In this document: positions 23,393 to 34,666 of the stretch, piece after piece | Numbering within the stretch: the first letter of the stretch is position 1 | How the letters are laid out: every line of letters starts with the position of its first letter | NCBI GenBank assembly: GCA_023159155.1 | Contig: JAJNNX010000046.1 | Coordinates: forward strand, 62,001-126,000 | Length of the DNA stretch: 64,000 bases | Source of the DNA: Ustulina deusta | Lineage: Eukaryota > Ascomycota > Sordariomycetes > Xylariales > Xylariaceae | Direction of reading: 5' to 3' | The notes under the pieces: model-generated | Told to the model about the DNA's origin: nothing | Databases searched by the model: none | The model's input: the letters and a program-made list of their open reading frames with translations, nothing else | Translations under genes and position numbers: made by a program

Positions 23393-25030
23393 ATGGGCAC
23401 AATGCATTTGTTCGATCTTCCACTTGAGCTGCTCGATCAAATCTTCTCAGATGCCGTCGAGGACAGGACCTTTAAGCGTGTCATGAGGCTTCGCCTCGTA
23501 AGCCGTTAGTGTCACTCCGTCTCATCAGGCCAGTGTGGTGCCGGTCTTGAGTCTCATCAACTAACAAATCATATAGGCCAGTTCAGATGCTTGACGGATG
23601 AAGCTGTATTTAGCTCACGGATGCTGGATGATATAGCCTTTGATCCCGAGCTGAGCTTAAACAGTGCAGAGCAGCACGATTCGCCATGGATACTATATCT
23701 ACGCACGTACATGGGCCGGCGGATCCACCAGGAGCGCAATGAGAAGACGATGCGAGGACAGTACAGACAGGTGGCCGAGTATCTTTGGGTTACCGGCAGC
23801 AAGATCTTCCCCGGCTTGACATTTGAAGATTGCATTTATGATCTCTCGGGCGTCACATTTTTCATCAATTCTTCGCTGGAAACATCGGCTCTGCTTAAGT
23901 CAACCTCGTGCAAGGACTCATTCAGTCAGCCTCAACTTGCTACGCTGTTTCTCAACGCCGTGGTATATATGGGCTTAGAGCCATTTGCCAAGGCTCTCAT
24001 CTCTGAAGACCCGAATGACTACTGGCAATGTCCGACTGTTGCCGCGAGCACAAAGCCTAGCTTTCGCCGGCTCATCGAAATGGCTTCGTTCCGTGGACAT
24101 TTAGGATTGGTGGAGCATCTCGTTCAGGTTGACAAGAATATGACGCACAGGACCTGGTCCCTCATGAGCGCCAGCACCGCCTCGAGTATTCTGCGATACG
24201 CCTCCATCGGTGGCCATGTCGACGTCATGGAGTATGCGTTAAACAACAGCAATCTGATCAATGAACACCTTACATCAACAACACGGCGGAACCTAGGGAC
24301 TGCACTCAGCTACACCGACTCACCAAGCATATACCGTCGACTAGCCGCTATCCTCGAGCAAGGTACGGATCCATTTGAGACAACGACACGGGACGACGTC
24401 TACTCACGCCTGGACCTCGCCGCGCGCCAAGGCAATACGGAAATGGTTCGCTACCTGCTGCGGCAGGACCTGTGTCTGAACCAACCAGGCGCTCACACCA
24501 ATGCGGAACCCCTGCCGTACAAGCAGGGGTGCGAGTCACTCAAGACACGCTCGCACTTCCGGCCCCTCATCAGCGCCATCGAGAGCGGCAACGTGGAAAC
24601 CGTCGAGCTGCTGCTGTGGCACGGCGCTGATCCCAATTGGTTCCCACCGACGCAGACGGCGCTCATGGCAGCCGTGCACAAGGGCGACCTGGCCATCGTG
24701 CGCACGCTCGTCGAGTACGGCGCACGCATCGACGTGGGCACGCCCTCGCCCATCGTCGTCGCCGTGCAGCAGGAGGACGAGGACATCTTTACATACCTCG
24801 AAGCCAAGGGGGCGCTGCGCGAGCCCGAGGTCGGCGCCTGGGCCATGGCGTACGCGAAGGTATTCGGGCTCGACACCATGGTGGAATTATTAAGGACGAG
24901 GGGCTTCGACGCCGACCATGTCCTGCATCACACGCCCTCTAGCGAGGAGGGGGAATACGGCCGCTATCTGTTCCGGAGTGAGCATTACGGGTTAGGGGCA
25001 TTGGAATTCTGCTGCAAATCATTGTACTAA
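23393..25030 (+). CDS. F-box-like and ankyrin-repeat protein
   Basis: Exons 23393-23504 and 23577-25030 (1566 nt, 521 aa). The N-terminus MHLFDLPLELLDQIFSDAVE and RLRLVSRQFRC form an F-box-like motif, which in this class normally binds Skp1 within an SCF ubiquitin ligase. The C-terminal half carries about six ankyrin units, for example MASFRGHLGLVEHLVQVD, ASIGGHVDVMEYALNNS, LAARQGNTEMVRYLLRQD, AIESGNVETVELLLWHGADP and AVHKGDLAIVRTLVEYGARI, a protein-interaction scaffold. F-box plus ankyrin proteins form large lineage-expanded families in Sordariomycetes. The substrate is unknown. Alternative upstream ATG at 23378 adds five codons. Confidence 0.78.
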
Positions 25031-28000
25031 TCTCCGGCGTTTTGGGGGAGAGGGTGTTTGATTTTGATATTTTTTTTCTTTTTCTTTTTTAGCGACATGT
25101 TCTAGGATACCATTTTCTATCAATCTAGCATTCATAACGCTTTGATGCGTTTCATTCACACAGCCACCTTCATGAAAACTCTCCCTCTCTCCATCACAGC
25201 TATGTAGTTAGCTAGCCAGCTTTGCTTTTCCCCAATCAAACCAAGCGTTTTCCGGGAATCAATGAACGGATGGATATACATCCATACGCTGCCAAGAGAC
25301 TCGACATATCGATATCCGGATGGTGTCGCCCGGCGGCAGGCATTTTCGTGACAGGAAACTCTAGCCTACACATACCTAGTGTCTTTGCTAGCAATTTCCC
25401 TCCCTGCTAGTTCTATCTTTTGTGGTTAGGGTCCGCTGAGCTGGAATTGTCGGTCAGAATCCTTCTGCATAGGGTATCGATAAGCTATAATAGCCGGACC
25501 AGGCCGGCCCGTACACCACTTATTACGTGAATGTTATCAAGGCGATACCGAGATGGTGTGTTATATAGCCAGGCTAACAAGAGGTATCCATGTTGTCGGT
25601 ATCCCCCTCATCTTGGCGCTTATGGATCCCGATCCTCGTTGCTTTTGTGCGGCTTCTGCGCTTCTGCGGTCTCAGCTCGGTGTAAACCTAGATAGTATAC
25701 AGCATAGTGTAGATAAGAAAAAGAAGTCGGTCAACTGAGTGGTCCTTTCGGCAAAAGATTGTCACTTCAGACGTATCAATTCTCATTACAAATGTGAATA
25801 GACAGACAGATATTAATTGAGTGGTGGAATGATAGGAATCCAGCCCACCCGTCGACACGTGGTACTACCACGCCAAATGTTAGTGCAGTGCCATCAAGCC
25901 ACAGCCAGGGGAACAACTCGCCCTAATTGGTTAGGATAGGTACTTGTTGGTACAGCTGCTCGCATTCTTTACCCTCATAGTCGTGCGCAAATATGATCGT
26001 GTGCAGCCGCGAGGAACCATTCCGCAACTACATACACTATCAGAAATCATAAAGTAGGGTCACAGAGGCGCCCGCAGCTGATGAAGTTGGCAGGGCTAGC
26101 CAGGCTAGCGAATCTTGAGGAGACAAATATTAGGTAATTACTCATGTCCGCTCTGGCAGAACACCACCTCTGGACCACTCGTATTATCGGCCGGCGGCGC
26201 CAAAACTAGATACAACCCCCGTGACCTCATGTACAGTAGAAACAGAATATTGCTAGGATTGGATACCTTGCTTGTGTAACTTTCGTCTAAATGATGGGTC
26301 GGAGCCAGCCCTACATTCATGGATTGGTAGCACAGACCTAAAACGGAGTAGAGATTTCCCAGAGCAATTTTCTGTGCGGGGTTCCTCATACGTAGTATGA
26401 ATGTTGAGCAGTTGCTATTGGAAGCCCGTAGGACTGGGAGCTTTAGGATCCAATGGCATACGGGAAAGGGCAGTAGTACTGTGCCTTTGTGTCTGTTGCA
26501 TGGATGTTCGGTGTTCGCGGGCCGCATGTATTTCTACCCGTGTGTGACTGAAGCTGATTGGGGGACTGGAGAACCCAGAGCTCATCTTTAATTAGTGCAG
26601 TGGACAATGTGAGTGGGTTCAGTTAATTATACAGCTATTCCTACACATTCGAGCATCGATAGGAGAAGATAATTTATTTCAATTCAATAACGTAAAAATA
26701 AATAAAAGAAATAAAAAAGGGGATACTGTGATAGTTGTTCCTTTTCCATCTTCGGTATTGTGGCTATACACCCCTTAATATCAGTGACTTCGAGTTCCAC
26801 TCACTTTACTTCTTCACTAATAGCGTGGACTAAGATTGAATTTCAGTACTATGTTACCAGGGCGTATATATAGGTTATGGTTGGCAGTATATATGAGTTC
26901 TTTCTTTTTCTTACAACTTCTGCATGTCCATATCTTCATCCCGCACACAGATGCGAAGCGTCTAGGAGAGAAAGACATCATACCAAACGTTACATAGTCA
27001 CAGTCGTTGCATCCGGGGATAATGAAAACAGATCTCCAAAGAAATATGCCCGCACCAATGCGTAGAGTCGTGGCAAGAACCGTGCTTTTAGTATCCTAAA
27101 GACCTAGGGTCTTAGCTAGCTCTCCAAAGGCTGTTGTTTTCAAACAACGTACGCATGCCACCTACACTAAACCGTTTTCCGGCCCGTCTTCTGGTGTCAA
27201 GCGCTACGTCGTACCTCGGATCAGATCGGCTCGTTGCTAGACCATATAGTGGGGGAGGTGGAACTGAGCAGGAAGGTGGCAATGGAATTCCGGAGGAATT
27301 CTAGGAGTAATGCGAAGAGAACACGATTTCATATGCCTGAAGTGTTGAGACGAACCAACACGATTGACGAGTTTCCGAAACCTGTAACAGATACTAGCCG
27401 ACCGCCAGTAATGGATCAGAAAGTGTTAACAGTGGGACTCCCACTAATAGATAGCATTGCATAAAAATGATGAAAACAGATAACATCGTCAAAGCGCCAC
27501 ATAGCAATCTGTTAGCCCAGACACTTATGACAGTGTAGCTTCCTATCCACCCAAAAGGCTATTGTTAAAGATAAAATACACTTTGGCTATAATTGACTTG
27601 TTCCATCTATCATCGCTTTGCGCGAACATCGTGCAATAGAGTTCATGTCTATTAAGCATAATCTCAAGACACCGTCCCATGCTACTTAACCAGACCCCTT
27701 TACTGGTGAGCTACATAGTGAGTTGGGTTCGATTCCTGACCGGGCTATTGGTATTTGCTGGATAGCTCATTTCCTCCATAGTCCTCATGTAGGCCCAAGC
27801 CAAAACCATCTTGTAGGCTTATACCAGCAAGGTAGCTCGAACTTTGATCTACAATCGAGTTGTACGGCAGGCACTCCTAAGTTGTAGTTGCTCTGTTGAA
27901 ATAATAATTAGAGACGTGTTGTCCAGAGTAGAGTATTGGTACATCAGGATAGACTTTGTCAAAGGCTTGCCGGAGTCTTACTTTCCAATACCTCAGTAAT

Positions 28001-28727
28001 AGTTCTGTCTTGAGACTACTTCAATATTCAAGTATTCAACGCTTTGTCGATTGAGCCATCGTACAGATCGGCTATGTGAGCAAGCTCCCGAGAGAAGCCA
28101 TTGCTGTCTCTTGGCCATGTAGACTTTCCGTACGTGACTCTTTCGTTCGAGGTACTGAGGACAATCTAGTTGCCCCTGAGCAGTATCTAACAATCGCTAT
28201 CCCGGGTACCACAATCGACGTCAGAGAGATCGGGGATGGAGGCACGTTCGTATACAGCGCCGAGAAAAACCCTATTCCCTCCGATACAGGTGCAGCAGGC
28301 CGAGGCGAAATTGGTGGGCAACATGGTACCTCTAGAGCTTAATCAGCAGATTACTAATGAGGTCGTGGATATGTGGATCGGAAATACTGGGAAAAGTGTT
28401 TCTAGGAGTTACAACGGGGCACTAGATGTTCTCGTTGGTCGTAAATGCTAACGTCATGGAATATCTCACAATGAAATCGTAACAGTGCGGTAGACCTGGG
28501 GCTCAGAAAACGGTGTATATATTGGTCTATGTGAGCGGCCCAGCCTGTATGGGACGCTCGCTATATAACCTTGTACACGAACTGCCAACTCAGCTTCCGA
28601 AGTGCTTCCGGCCTAGGTGGTTACATTCCCCCCCTAGCCCATATGGCACTTGCGAATAGCTTCACCAACTGCTTCGGGACTAGCGTAGGGTCCACTATCT
28701 AGTCCGTCACAGAAACTGAAGGAGACG

Positions 28728-28940
28728 AATGTGACGCCGGTTGAGCTGTATACCGAGAATCAGCGAGCCTGGGCTGAAGCACAGGATGCTTGGGGCAAGG
28801 CCATATTCAAGGCTAAGCGTGAGCAGAATCGCTTGCGTCGCATTACAACATGGATATGTTCTCGGACTAATGCACCGAAGAGGAATGCTATACTCGACAA
28901 CCCCGGGAATAGCGTAGCAGCAAAAGCTGCGTACGATTAA
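28728..28940 (+). pseudogene. possible Copia-type gag relic
   Basis: A 70-codon open stretch reads ELYTENQRAWAEAQDAWGKA then KREQNRLRRITTWICS. The spacing of Trp residues and the charged helix resemble the gag N-terminal helices of fungal Ty1/Copia elements, and it is followed after a stop by a further in-frame W-N-R-A-N-Y-like piece. No protease, integrase or RT motif survives nearby and no LTRs were found, so the assignment rests on a weak resemblance. Confidence 0.25.
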
Positions 28941-29643
28941 TGGAATCGGGCGAATTACCGCAAAGTTCAGACTTCACTAATCCCTTTGATTATATCAACC
29001 AACTTCTACCCAGTACAAATTTGCAGTCCAGGGCAGGTACATGGTCTGGGTAACAAATGGCGTGAAGTATGAGGTCCGAATGAGGTTTGTATGTAATACA
29101 CCCGTGTTGAACTACCATGAATGTTGGCTGAAACAACTATCGGCTATACTCGGTATCTATAACCTGGTGGCTCTTATATAAGATACGAACTAAAGACTAC
29201 TAGATTTTCCATTCTATCATGTCGCGGGTCGAACGTAGCAAGGTGGTGTTCCATTTCTAGCCCAAAAGATGAAGGAGACAATATCTGACCTGAAGGATAG
29301 GAGCCGTTCATAACTTCATGCTCACGGAGGTGTGGAGTTGCGATCTAGTAGAAGAAGGGGACCAGTGCACATTCCATGTATGATCACCATAGGTGTATTC
29401 AGATGATCTAAAGTCTAAGTTCTAGTTACAACATAGGGAATGAAATGAACTGAATATATACGGGATCTCTCGGAGTAATATTGACCCGCTCTCGTGGATC
29501 CCTTAGATCCACCTATTCGTGACATTCATTCTTTTTGAAGATGACGGTACTACAGAGGCCAATATTGTCCACTTGACGCCAAGGAACCTGTTGCGTATCC
29601 CAGATGCTGTGCACCTCTCTAGGAAGAAGCTTATAGCATCACA

Positions 29644-29892
29644 GTGCAGGGATTCGCGAAGAACGGAGAATATTCCCTAGATCAACTGAAAAGCGAGATC
29701 CAGCGGCTGCAGCGTCTTCTCCTATCGTACGAGTCTCTCAAAACTGCCATGAATATCGACAAACCGGACGCCAAACCAGCGTACACTATTGAGGATTCTA
29801 CTGACACGGTACCTGATACCAAGGAGTCAGACACGGACCTGACAAAGAGATATGAAGAATTATACCACGCCGAGGCCAAAATGAATTTTTAG
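29644..29892 (+). pseudogene. degenerate charged coiled-coil fragment
   Basis: Open frame with LDQLKSEIQRLQRLLLSYES (heptad-like) and an acidic tail ending at TAG. In-frame coding-like text resumes in pieces downstream (REATRESPDYKKAISVLKKT near 29930-29995; ERVAGFECPLCGT near 30045-30085), suggesting a broken longer gene. Family unknown. Confidence 0.25.
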
Positions 29893-31198
29893 AACCATAA
29901 GATTAGGAATGCGAAAATTGACGATAACAGGGAGGCCACAAGGGAGTCGCCAGACTATAAGAAGGCGATTTCTGTCCTCAAAAAAACGGGACAGCCAAGC
30001 GCTTGTTGTGAATATTGGCCGGCCTTGGCTATAACAATAATTTCTGAAAGGGTTGCAGGTTTTGAATGCCCCCTTTGTGGTACACTTTGGTTTTCCTACT
30101 GCATCTTGCATATAGATTATTAATTATGCCGTCATCTATTAATTCAGAATAAAAAAAATCTACACGTTTAAAAACCGTCTCCTTTTACACCTTGTAATAG
30201 TATTGAACGCTAGGTCGCCGTTCTGCCGCAGCAGATTTAGAACATAAAGTAGAATATTTATTGTTAATTAGGGAATCCCTACGTACGGCTTGAGCATTCA
30301 GCTTGCTATCTTCCTCGTCATTGTCACTTCGACTAGTGGAGATTATACAGACCCCCGATTTGTTTCTTGACTTATTAGATTAACTGCGGCTGACAAATAT
30401 TAATAATTACTTGATTAAGTATACAACAACGATTAACTGGTTTCTAGGTATATACGTACTTCCGGTTACCTATTGTGTTGTACTGTGTTAATATAGTCAT
30501 TGTGTGGTTTCTCGGTATTACAAGAGATATCAGGGTTGGGCACAGGTTCGCTAGTAGTTAGTACGATCAATAGAATATAATATTCGTTCGGATGGTTGGA
30601 ATAAGATTTCTTGCAATATCAACAGATCCGGCGTTCTTACCCTTTGTGGTGCTTGCGGTGAGAGAGCTTTGGCCGAGTGTAGGAAGAGACGGGGGAGTGC
30701 CTATATAACTCCTCAGAGTGTCGTATCTCCATCCTTTCCTTACTATAACATCCTTAGCCTCTACGTTACATACACCACTTAAGCTTAATGGCACTGCAGC
30801 CTTGTTGTCAGCATAAAAGCTTGTTTACTAGTGGGGCTGGTGTCTACACACATCATTAATTGCCTACAATGGGTATTGAGAGAGTCGTTCCACATTCGCC
30901 AAGCGAACACGTAACATTTAAATTCCAGAACGCGTGATCGCAACATGTTTAATCCACCACTTATAACTAAGGGTTTATTGTCAATTATTTCAAACCTTTC
31001 AAAACTTCCAAATAAATATATGATAACACCCACTTTTCTTCTACATGTGGTACCGAATGCCGACCCAACATGGCGCAATGGCCAGATTTCGTACGCGCAC
31101 CTACGATGACAAAGTTATTTGTAACGCCGAGGAAGTGTTCATTCAGACTACCGCGCGGATAAATACGTGCAGCACCTAACAAGCCATAAAGATATGTC

Positions 31199-31205
31199 TA
31201 TAAAG
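31199..31205 (+). promoter_or_regulatory. TATA-like box of the secreted protein gene
   Basis: TATAAAG lies about 112 bp before the ATG at 31317, a plausible core promoter for a highly inducible small secreted protein. Confidence 0.35.
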
Positions 31206-31316
31206 GTGACGCATTCCCGGGCGACAACTTGAAAGCTTAGTGTCCTTCCCTCATCGACCCTCAGTACACCTCTTGTTCATCATATTCAGGAAAGTCGCAA
31301 ACCTAAACATTTCAAG

Positions 31317-31646
31317 ATGAAGCTTACCACCGCCATCCTCGCTCTCCTCCCCGCCGCCCTTGCGGTCGACACTTGCGTCTCCGAATGTGGTTGCGCGGGC
31401 TGCGGCCAAGTCGCCAGCGTCAGCTTTGTCCAGAGCGGTGACGCTCTAGTCGCCACCGCTACCGGCTGGGCAACCATGTCCGTGGAGGACTCGGTCATCT
31501 CGATCGAGAACGTGTCCGGCAGCGTCTTGACAGTTGTTATCTACGGTCAGGTCTGCTACTACATCAGCGCCCACAGCTCCTGCACCGTGGGAGAGCCCTC
31601 CTCCTTGAGCACTGCCCCAGGCATGCAAGTCTGGCAACACCCATAG
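31317..31646 (+). CDS. small secreted cysteine-rich protein (effector-like), 109 aa
   Basis: Intronless, 109 aa. Signal peptide MKLTTAILALLPAALA with likely cleavage after Ala16. The mature part has six cysteines (20, 24, 26, 29, 80, 89), four of them clustered in CVSECGCAGC right after the signal. The middle is rich in Val/Ser/Thr with beta-like alternation (SVSFVQSGDALVATATGW, SVLTVVIYGQVCYYIS). No enzyme motif. Even cysteine number, size and secretion fit fungal apoplastic effector-like or surface proteins, but I recognise no named family. It stands alone in an AT-rich, gene-poor island, and its G/C-ending codons contrast with the surroundings. Confidence 0.72.
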   Translation: MKLTTAILALLPAALAVDTCVSECGCAGCGQVASVSFVQSGDALVATATGWATMSVEDSVISIENVSGSVLTVVIYGQVCYYISAHSSCTVGEPSSLSTAPGMQVWQHP

Positions 31647-34600
31647 ATAGAGAGACACCCAAATTGTAAGTAAGCCTTTAAAGCGCCATTCTCCAGTTTC
31701 AAGTTTTATTAACTTGGCCACATCCAACAGCTTGGGTATTTGGATTTTTAGGTATATGGGACCGGCAGGAACGGATCACCTGCCCAGGAGACACAGGGAT
31801 CGCTGGGCAGTCTGTAGAATCGGTGTCATGTACTTATTATAACTCCCCCTGAGACTCTCTCTTTATCATACAAAATACGTCAAGGTTCCTTGATATATCA
31901 CCCCACAAAGAGAATTGATAACACAAATGGATTATGTCAGAGTGAGATAGTTGAGTTAGGTATAGCTATTGTGTAGTAAGGATCATGGGGTTCTCTAGCT
32001 ATGTCTATTAATATGTTTCTCGGGAGTCTCGTACAAATATCGCGAGTTTGGTGCTGATGTTTCTGGCTTGTATGCCAAGTGCATGAGACCTTCCTAAGAT
32101 GCCACCTTCTAGCGCTCGACATCCCAGAGGCCCCTGCTTAGGCCTTTTGCTAGGACAATTATCATTCCTCATATAAGATCCGTTTCGGCTCCTATAGTGA
32201 TAATACAGTGTGCTAACTAGTGTGGTGCGAGGCAGCTACTATTGCTATAGACTTCGATATTTCTGTTTGCTCCGTGCTTGTATTAGATCCCCTGTTTTCG
32301 CGTTAGCCCTACGTTATCGCTCTAGTAAGTTAGCTTTGGAGGCTTAATTTCACCCGGTTATATAAACAATCTTCTGTACTTCTTTTATGCCATCTGGAGG
32401 CTGGCCTTCCCGTGGCTATCGAGACCGAGTTTGGTCACACGGACTCCTTGGCCTGCGACGGGTATGCCTCCAAGAAGGCAATTTCCGAGCCGTTAGCTAC
32501 ATATTAACATGTGGCACCTGCTTTTGCAAGGGAAAACTTCAAGAATAGTATCATAAAGCTAAGTCACAAAACCAAAACTGAAATAGCTGCAATTGTTGGT
32601 GGTATCAAACTTTGCGATCGGTTCGCGATTCTGAAGAGATCATGCACGAATGTAGTTGGCTGGAGTGGATCTATGTGGTAATGCAATATCCAATCATATT
32701 GCAGAAATATCGCAGATTGTAGGTACAGCTATGCTAGACATAGAAGGTCACAATAATTTGCGACCGGAACTATTGTGTTCTCGCTTTAACTATCAGAGAC
32801 TATTATTTACCGAGGGAGTAGGTAGTGTAGACTCGTACGAAGTTGGATAGGGGGCAGGTAGTAACGAACCGCTAATAGATGTTCCCTGGGTCGGCACTTG
32901 TAAAAAGACCGTGTAGGGCTAAGGATATCCCGAAAATGGAAAGCTTTGCCGGCGAAGCTCCAGTTTTAGTACGCTGTAAATCAAAGTGCAAGGCACTTCA
33001 ATTTAAAAATTTCCTCTTTAACTACCTAACCTACCTCTACCAAGAGGAGACCCCTTGGGACCCCCCTTCGCCTGCGGCGGCTAGGTAGGTCTGTCTGTCT
33101 GTATGGGCTAGGTAGGTCTGTATGGGTACCTAGGTATGGTCTCGAATAGCTATAACCAGAGCTCTAGTTAGATCTAAAAGCTTCGAACCGCTATTTAAAA
33201 AATTCTCAGCGAAAACTATAAGCCGCAAATATTAATTTAAAGTTATAAGTAAGTTGCTTAGAATAAATAAGCTAATTAGAGAGCTAAGATTTGTAGCTTA
33301 ACTAATCGGAGGCTTACGAATAAATATAAAGTTTTTGGACAACCAATATTAACATCAAGCTTTGCAAGAGCGACTGGAAGGCTTGCAAAGCTTTCCAATA
33401 AGTAATATTACTTATGCCTCTGGGGGTGTTTGATATCCCTCTTTGAGTCTACCCCAGGAGGCATTAGGCGAGTTTCAAGTTACTTAGCCTTTGATGAAAT
33501 AATGGTAATACATATCCTCCCAGGCCATCGCTTTAGTGCCAACATTTCGAGTTCGGTTCTGAAATGGTTAGAAACTCATATCATACATCGCAACATCATT
33601 TTCCAGCTGCGCTGGGATTGAATGATGATGTTGTCACTGAAGGTTCATGCCCGTGGAATATGAATTAAACCCAAGCAGCTTACTTTTGAGTACACGCTTA
33701 TCTGGTCCGTACTTAATTTGGAACCGCGTGGATAATCCTCGTATCGAAGTCTTGCTGTGATCGATGAGCTGCGACCTTCAACTAACGCAACAACCGAAAT
33801 ACTCAACATTTTAGGGGAGCTCTTGCGCTATGAGAGTCAAGCGGAAGCCTGACTACTAGGGTTCAGCTCGTCGCTTAAGGACTATTATTATTATTTCATA
33901 ACGATCGAGGATCTTGCTCCGAGATCAGATATGAGAGCACAGATTCTTCATGAGTTGTGAGGTGGGGAGAAAGGCACAAGATCTATGAACGCACCTATTT
34001 GGATATGGGAGCGTTGGCGTGGCCGAACCTTTCACCTGATGTCCGAGCATTTGAGAAAGTCGACAGCAGAGAGTTTCAATGAATCCAATACTTTTTTTCT
34101 TCGAGCGGTAGTATCAAGAGTTCACTTGAGGATGGAGTTGAAGATTATCCCTATTTCATGTTCTGGTCGATCGGACGCAGTTTGACATGGTGTTACAAAT
34201 TTGAGGCTGTGTAGCGCACGTATAAATGATATTACAGCTACTAGAGGCTAATAAAGTCCCCCACAATCCCGCCGGTTATCGTCAATTCACGAAGGCAAGC
34301 TTCCACGGTGGCTCGGTTCTTATAAGCAGCTAAAAACGGGCCGCTTGGATAAAAGAACAGTCAGACGCTCGCGTGTAATTACCCTTGGTGGTTCCTGTCA
34401 AACCGCCAAAAACTAAGTCGATTATGCTATATTAGGAGAATGGCAGATGGCGTCAGCGGGAATGGGCGCGATTCTTGGTATTCTCAACATAAAAGGCTCG
34501 AGATATCACTCTTCTGTATGTTGTAAGGCCCAAGTCGAAGGTTTGGTTCGGATGATACATATGCAGTAGAGAGCGCCGGGAATATTAAGGAGTCGGAGGA

Positions 34601-34666
34601 GTGCCAAATAGCCGGCAGGTTACTATGTAATTCTTTGAGCAGTTCTAACTACCATGTGAAATAGGT
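31647..34666. other. gene-poor AT-rich island, right half
   Basis: 3 kb without an intact gene. It includes a coding-like fragment (32398-32506), a short GTCTGT/CTAGGTAGG repeat patch at 33081-33140, and very AT-rich DNA at about 33180-33350 with CTAATTAG-like TA-rich text that could be a mutated repeat. Confidence 0.45.
32398..32506 (+). pseudogene. coding-like exon relic
   Basis: In one frame the DNA reads GLPVAIETEFGHTDSLACDG then YASKKAISEPLATY and a TAA. It has G/C-ending codons inside AT-rich DNA and a possible TGGAG acceptor just before it. No partner exon or family was recognised, so it is probably the remnant of a dead gene. Confidence 0.2.

Larger units (their letters stand above)
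25031..31316. other. gene-poor AT-rich island, left half
   Basis: 6.3 kb without an intact gene. AT-rich throughout, with interrupted coding-like pieces at 28728-28940 and 29644-29892 (listed). Elsewhere stop codons are dense on both strands. The texture suggests decayed mobile or pseudogene DNA. No terminal repeats could be matched by eye. Confidence 0.45.

Noticed and set aside
27715..27752. tRNA-like B box (GGTTCGATTCC) with a possible T-arm
   Set aside because: The T stem can pair, but no matching 5' acceptor stem, D arm or anticodon arm is found in the 80 bases before it.
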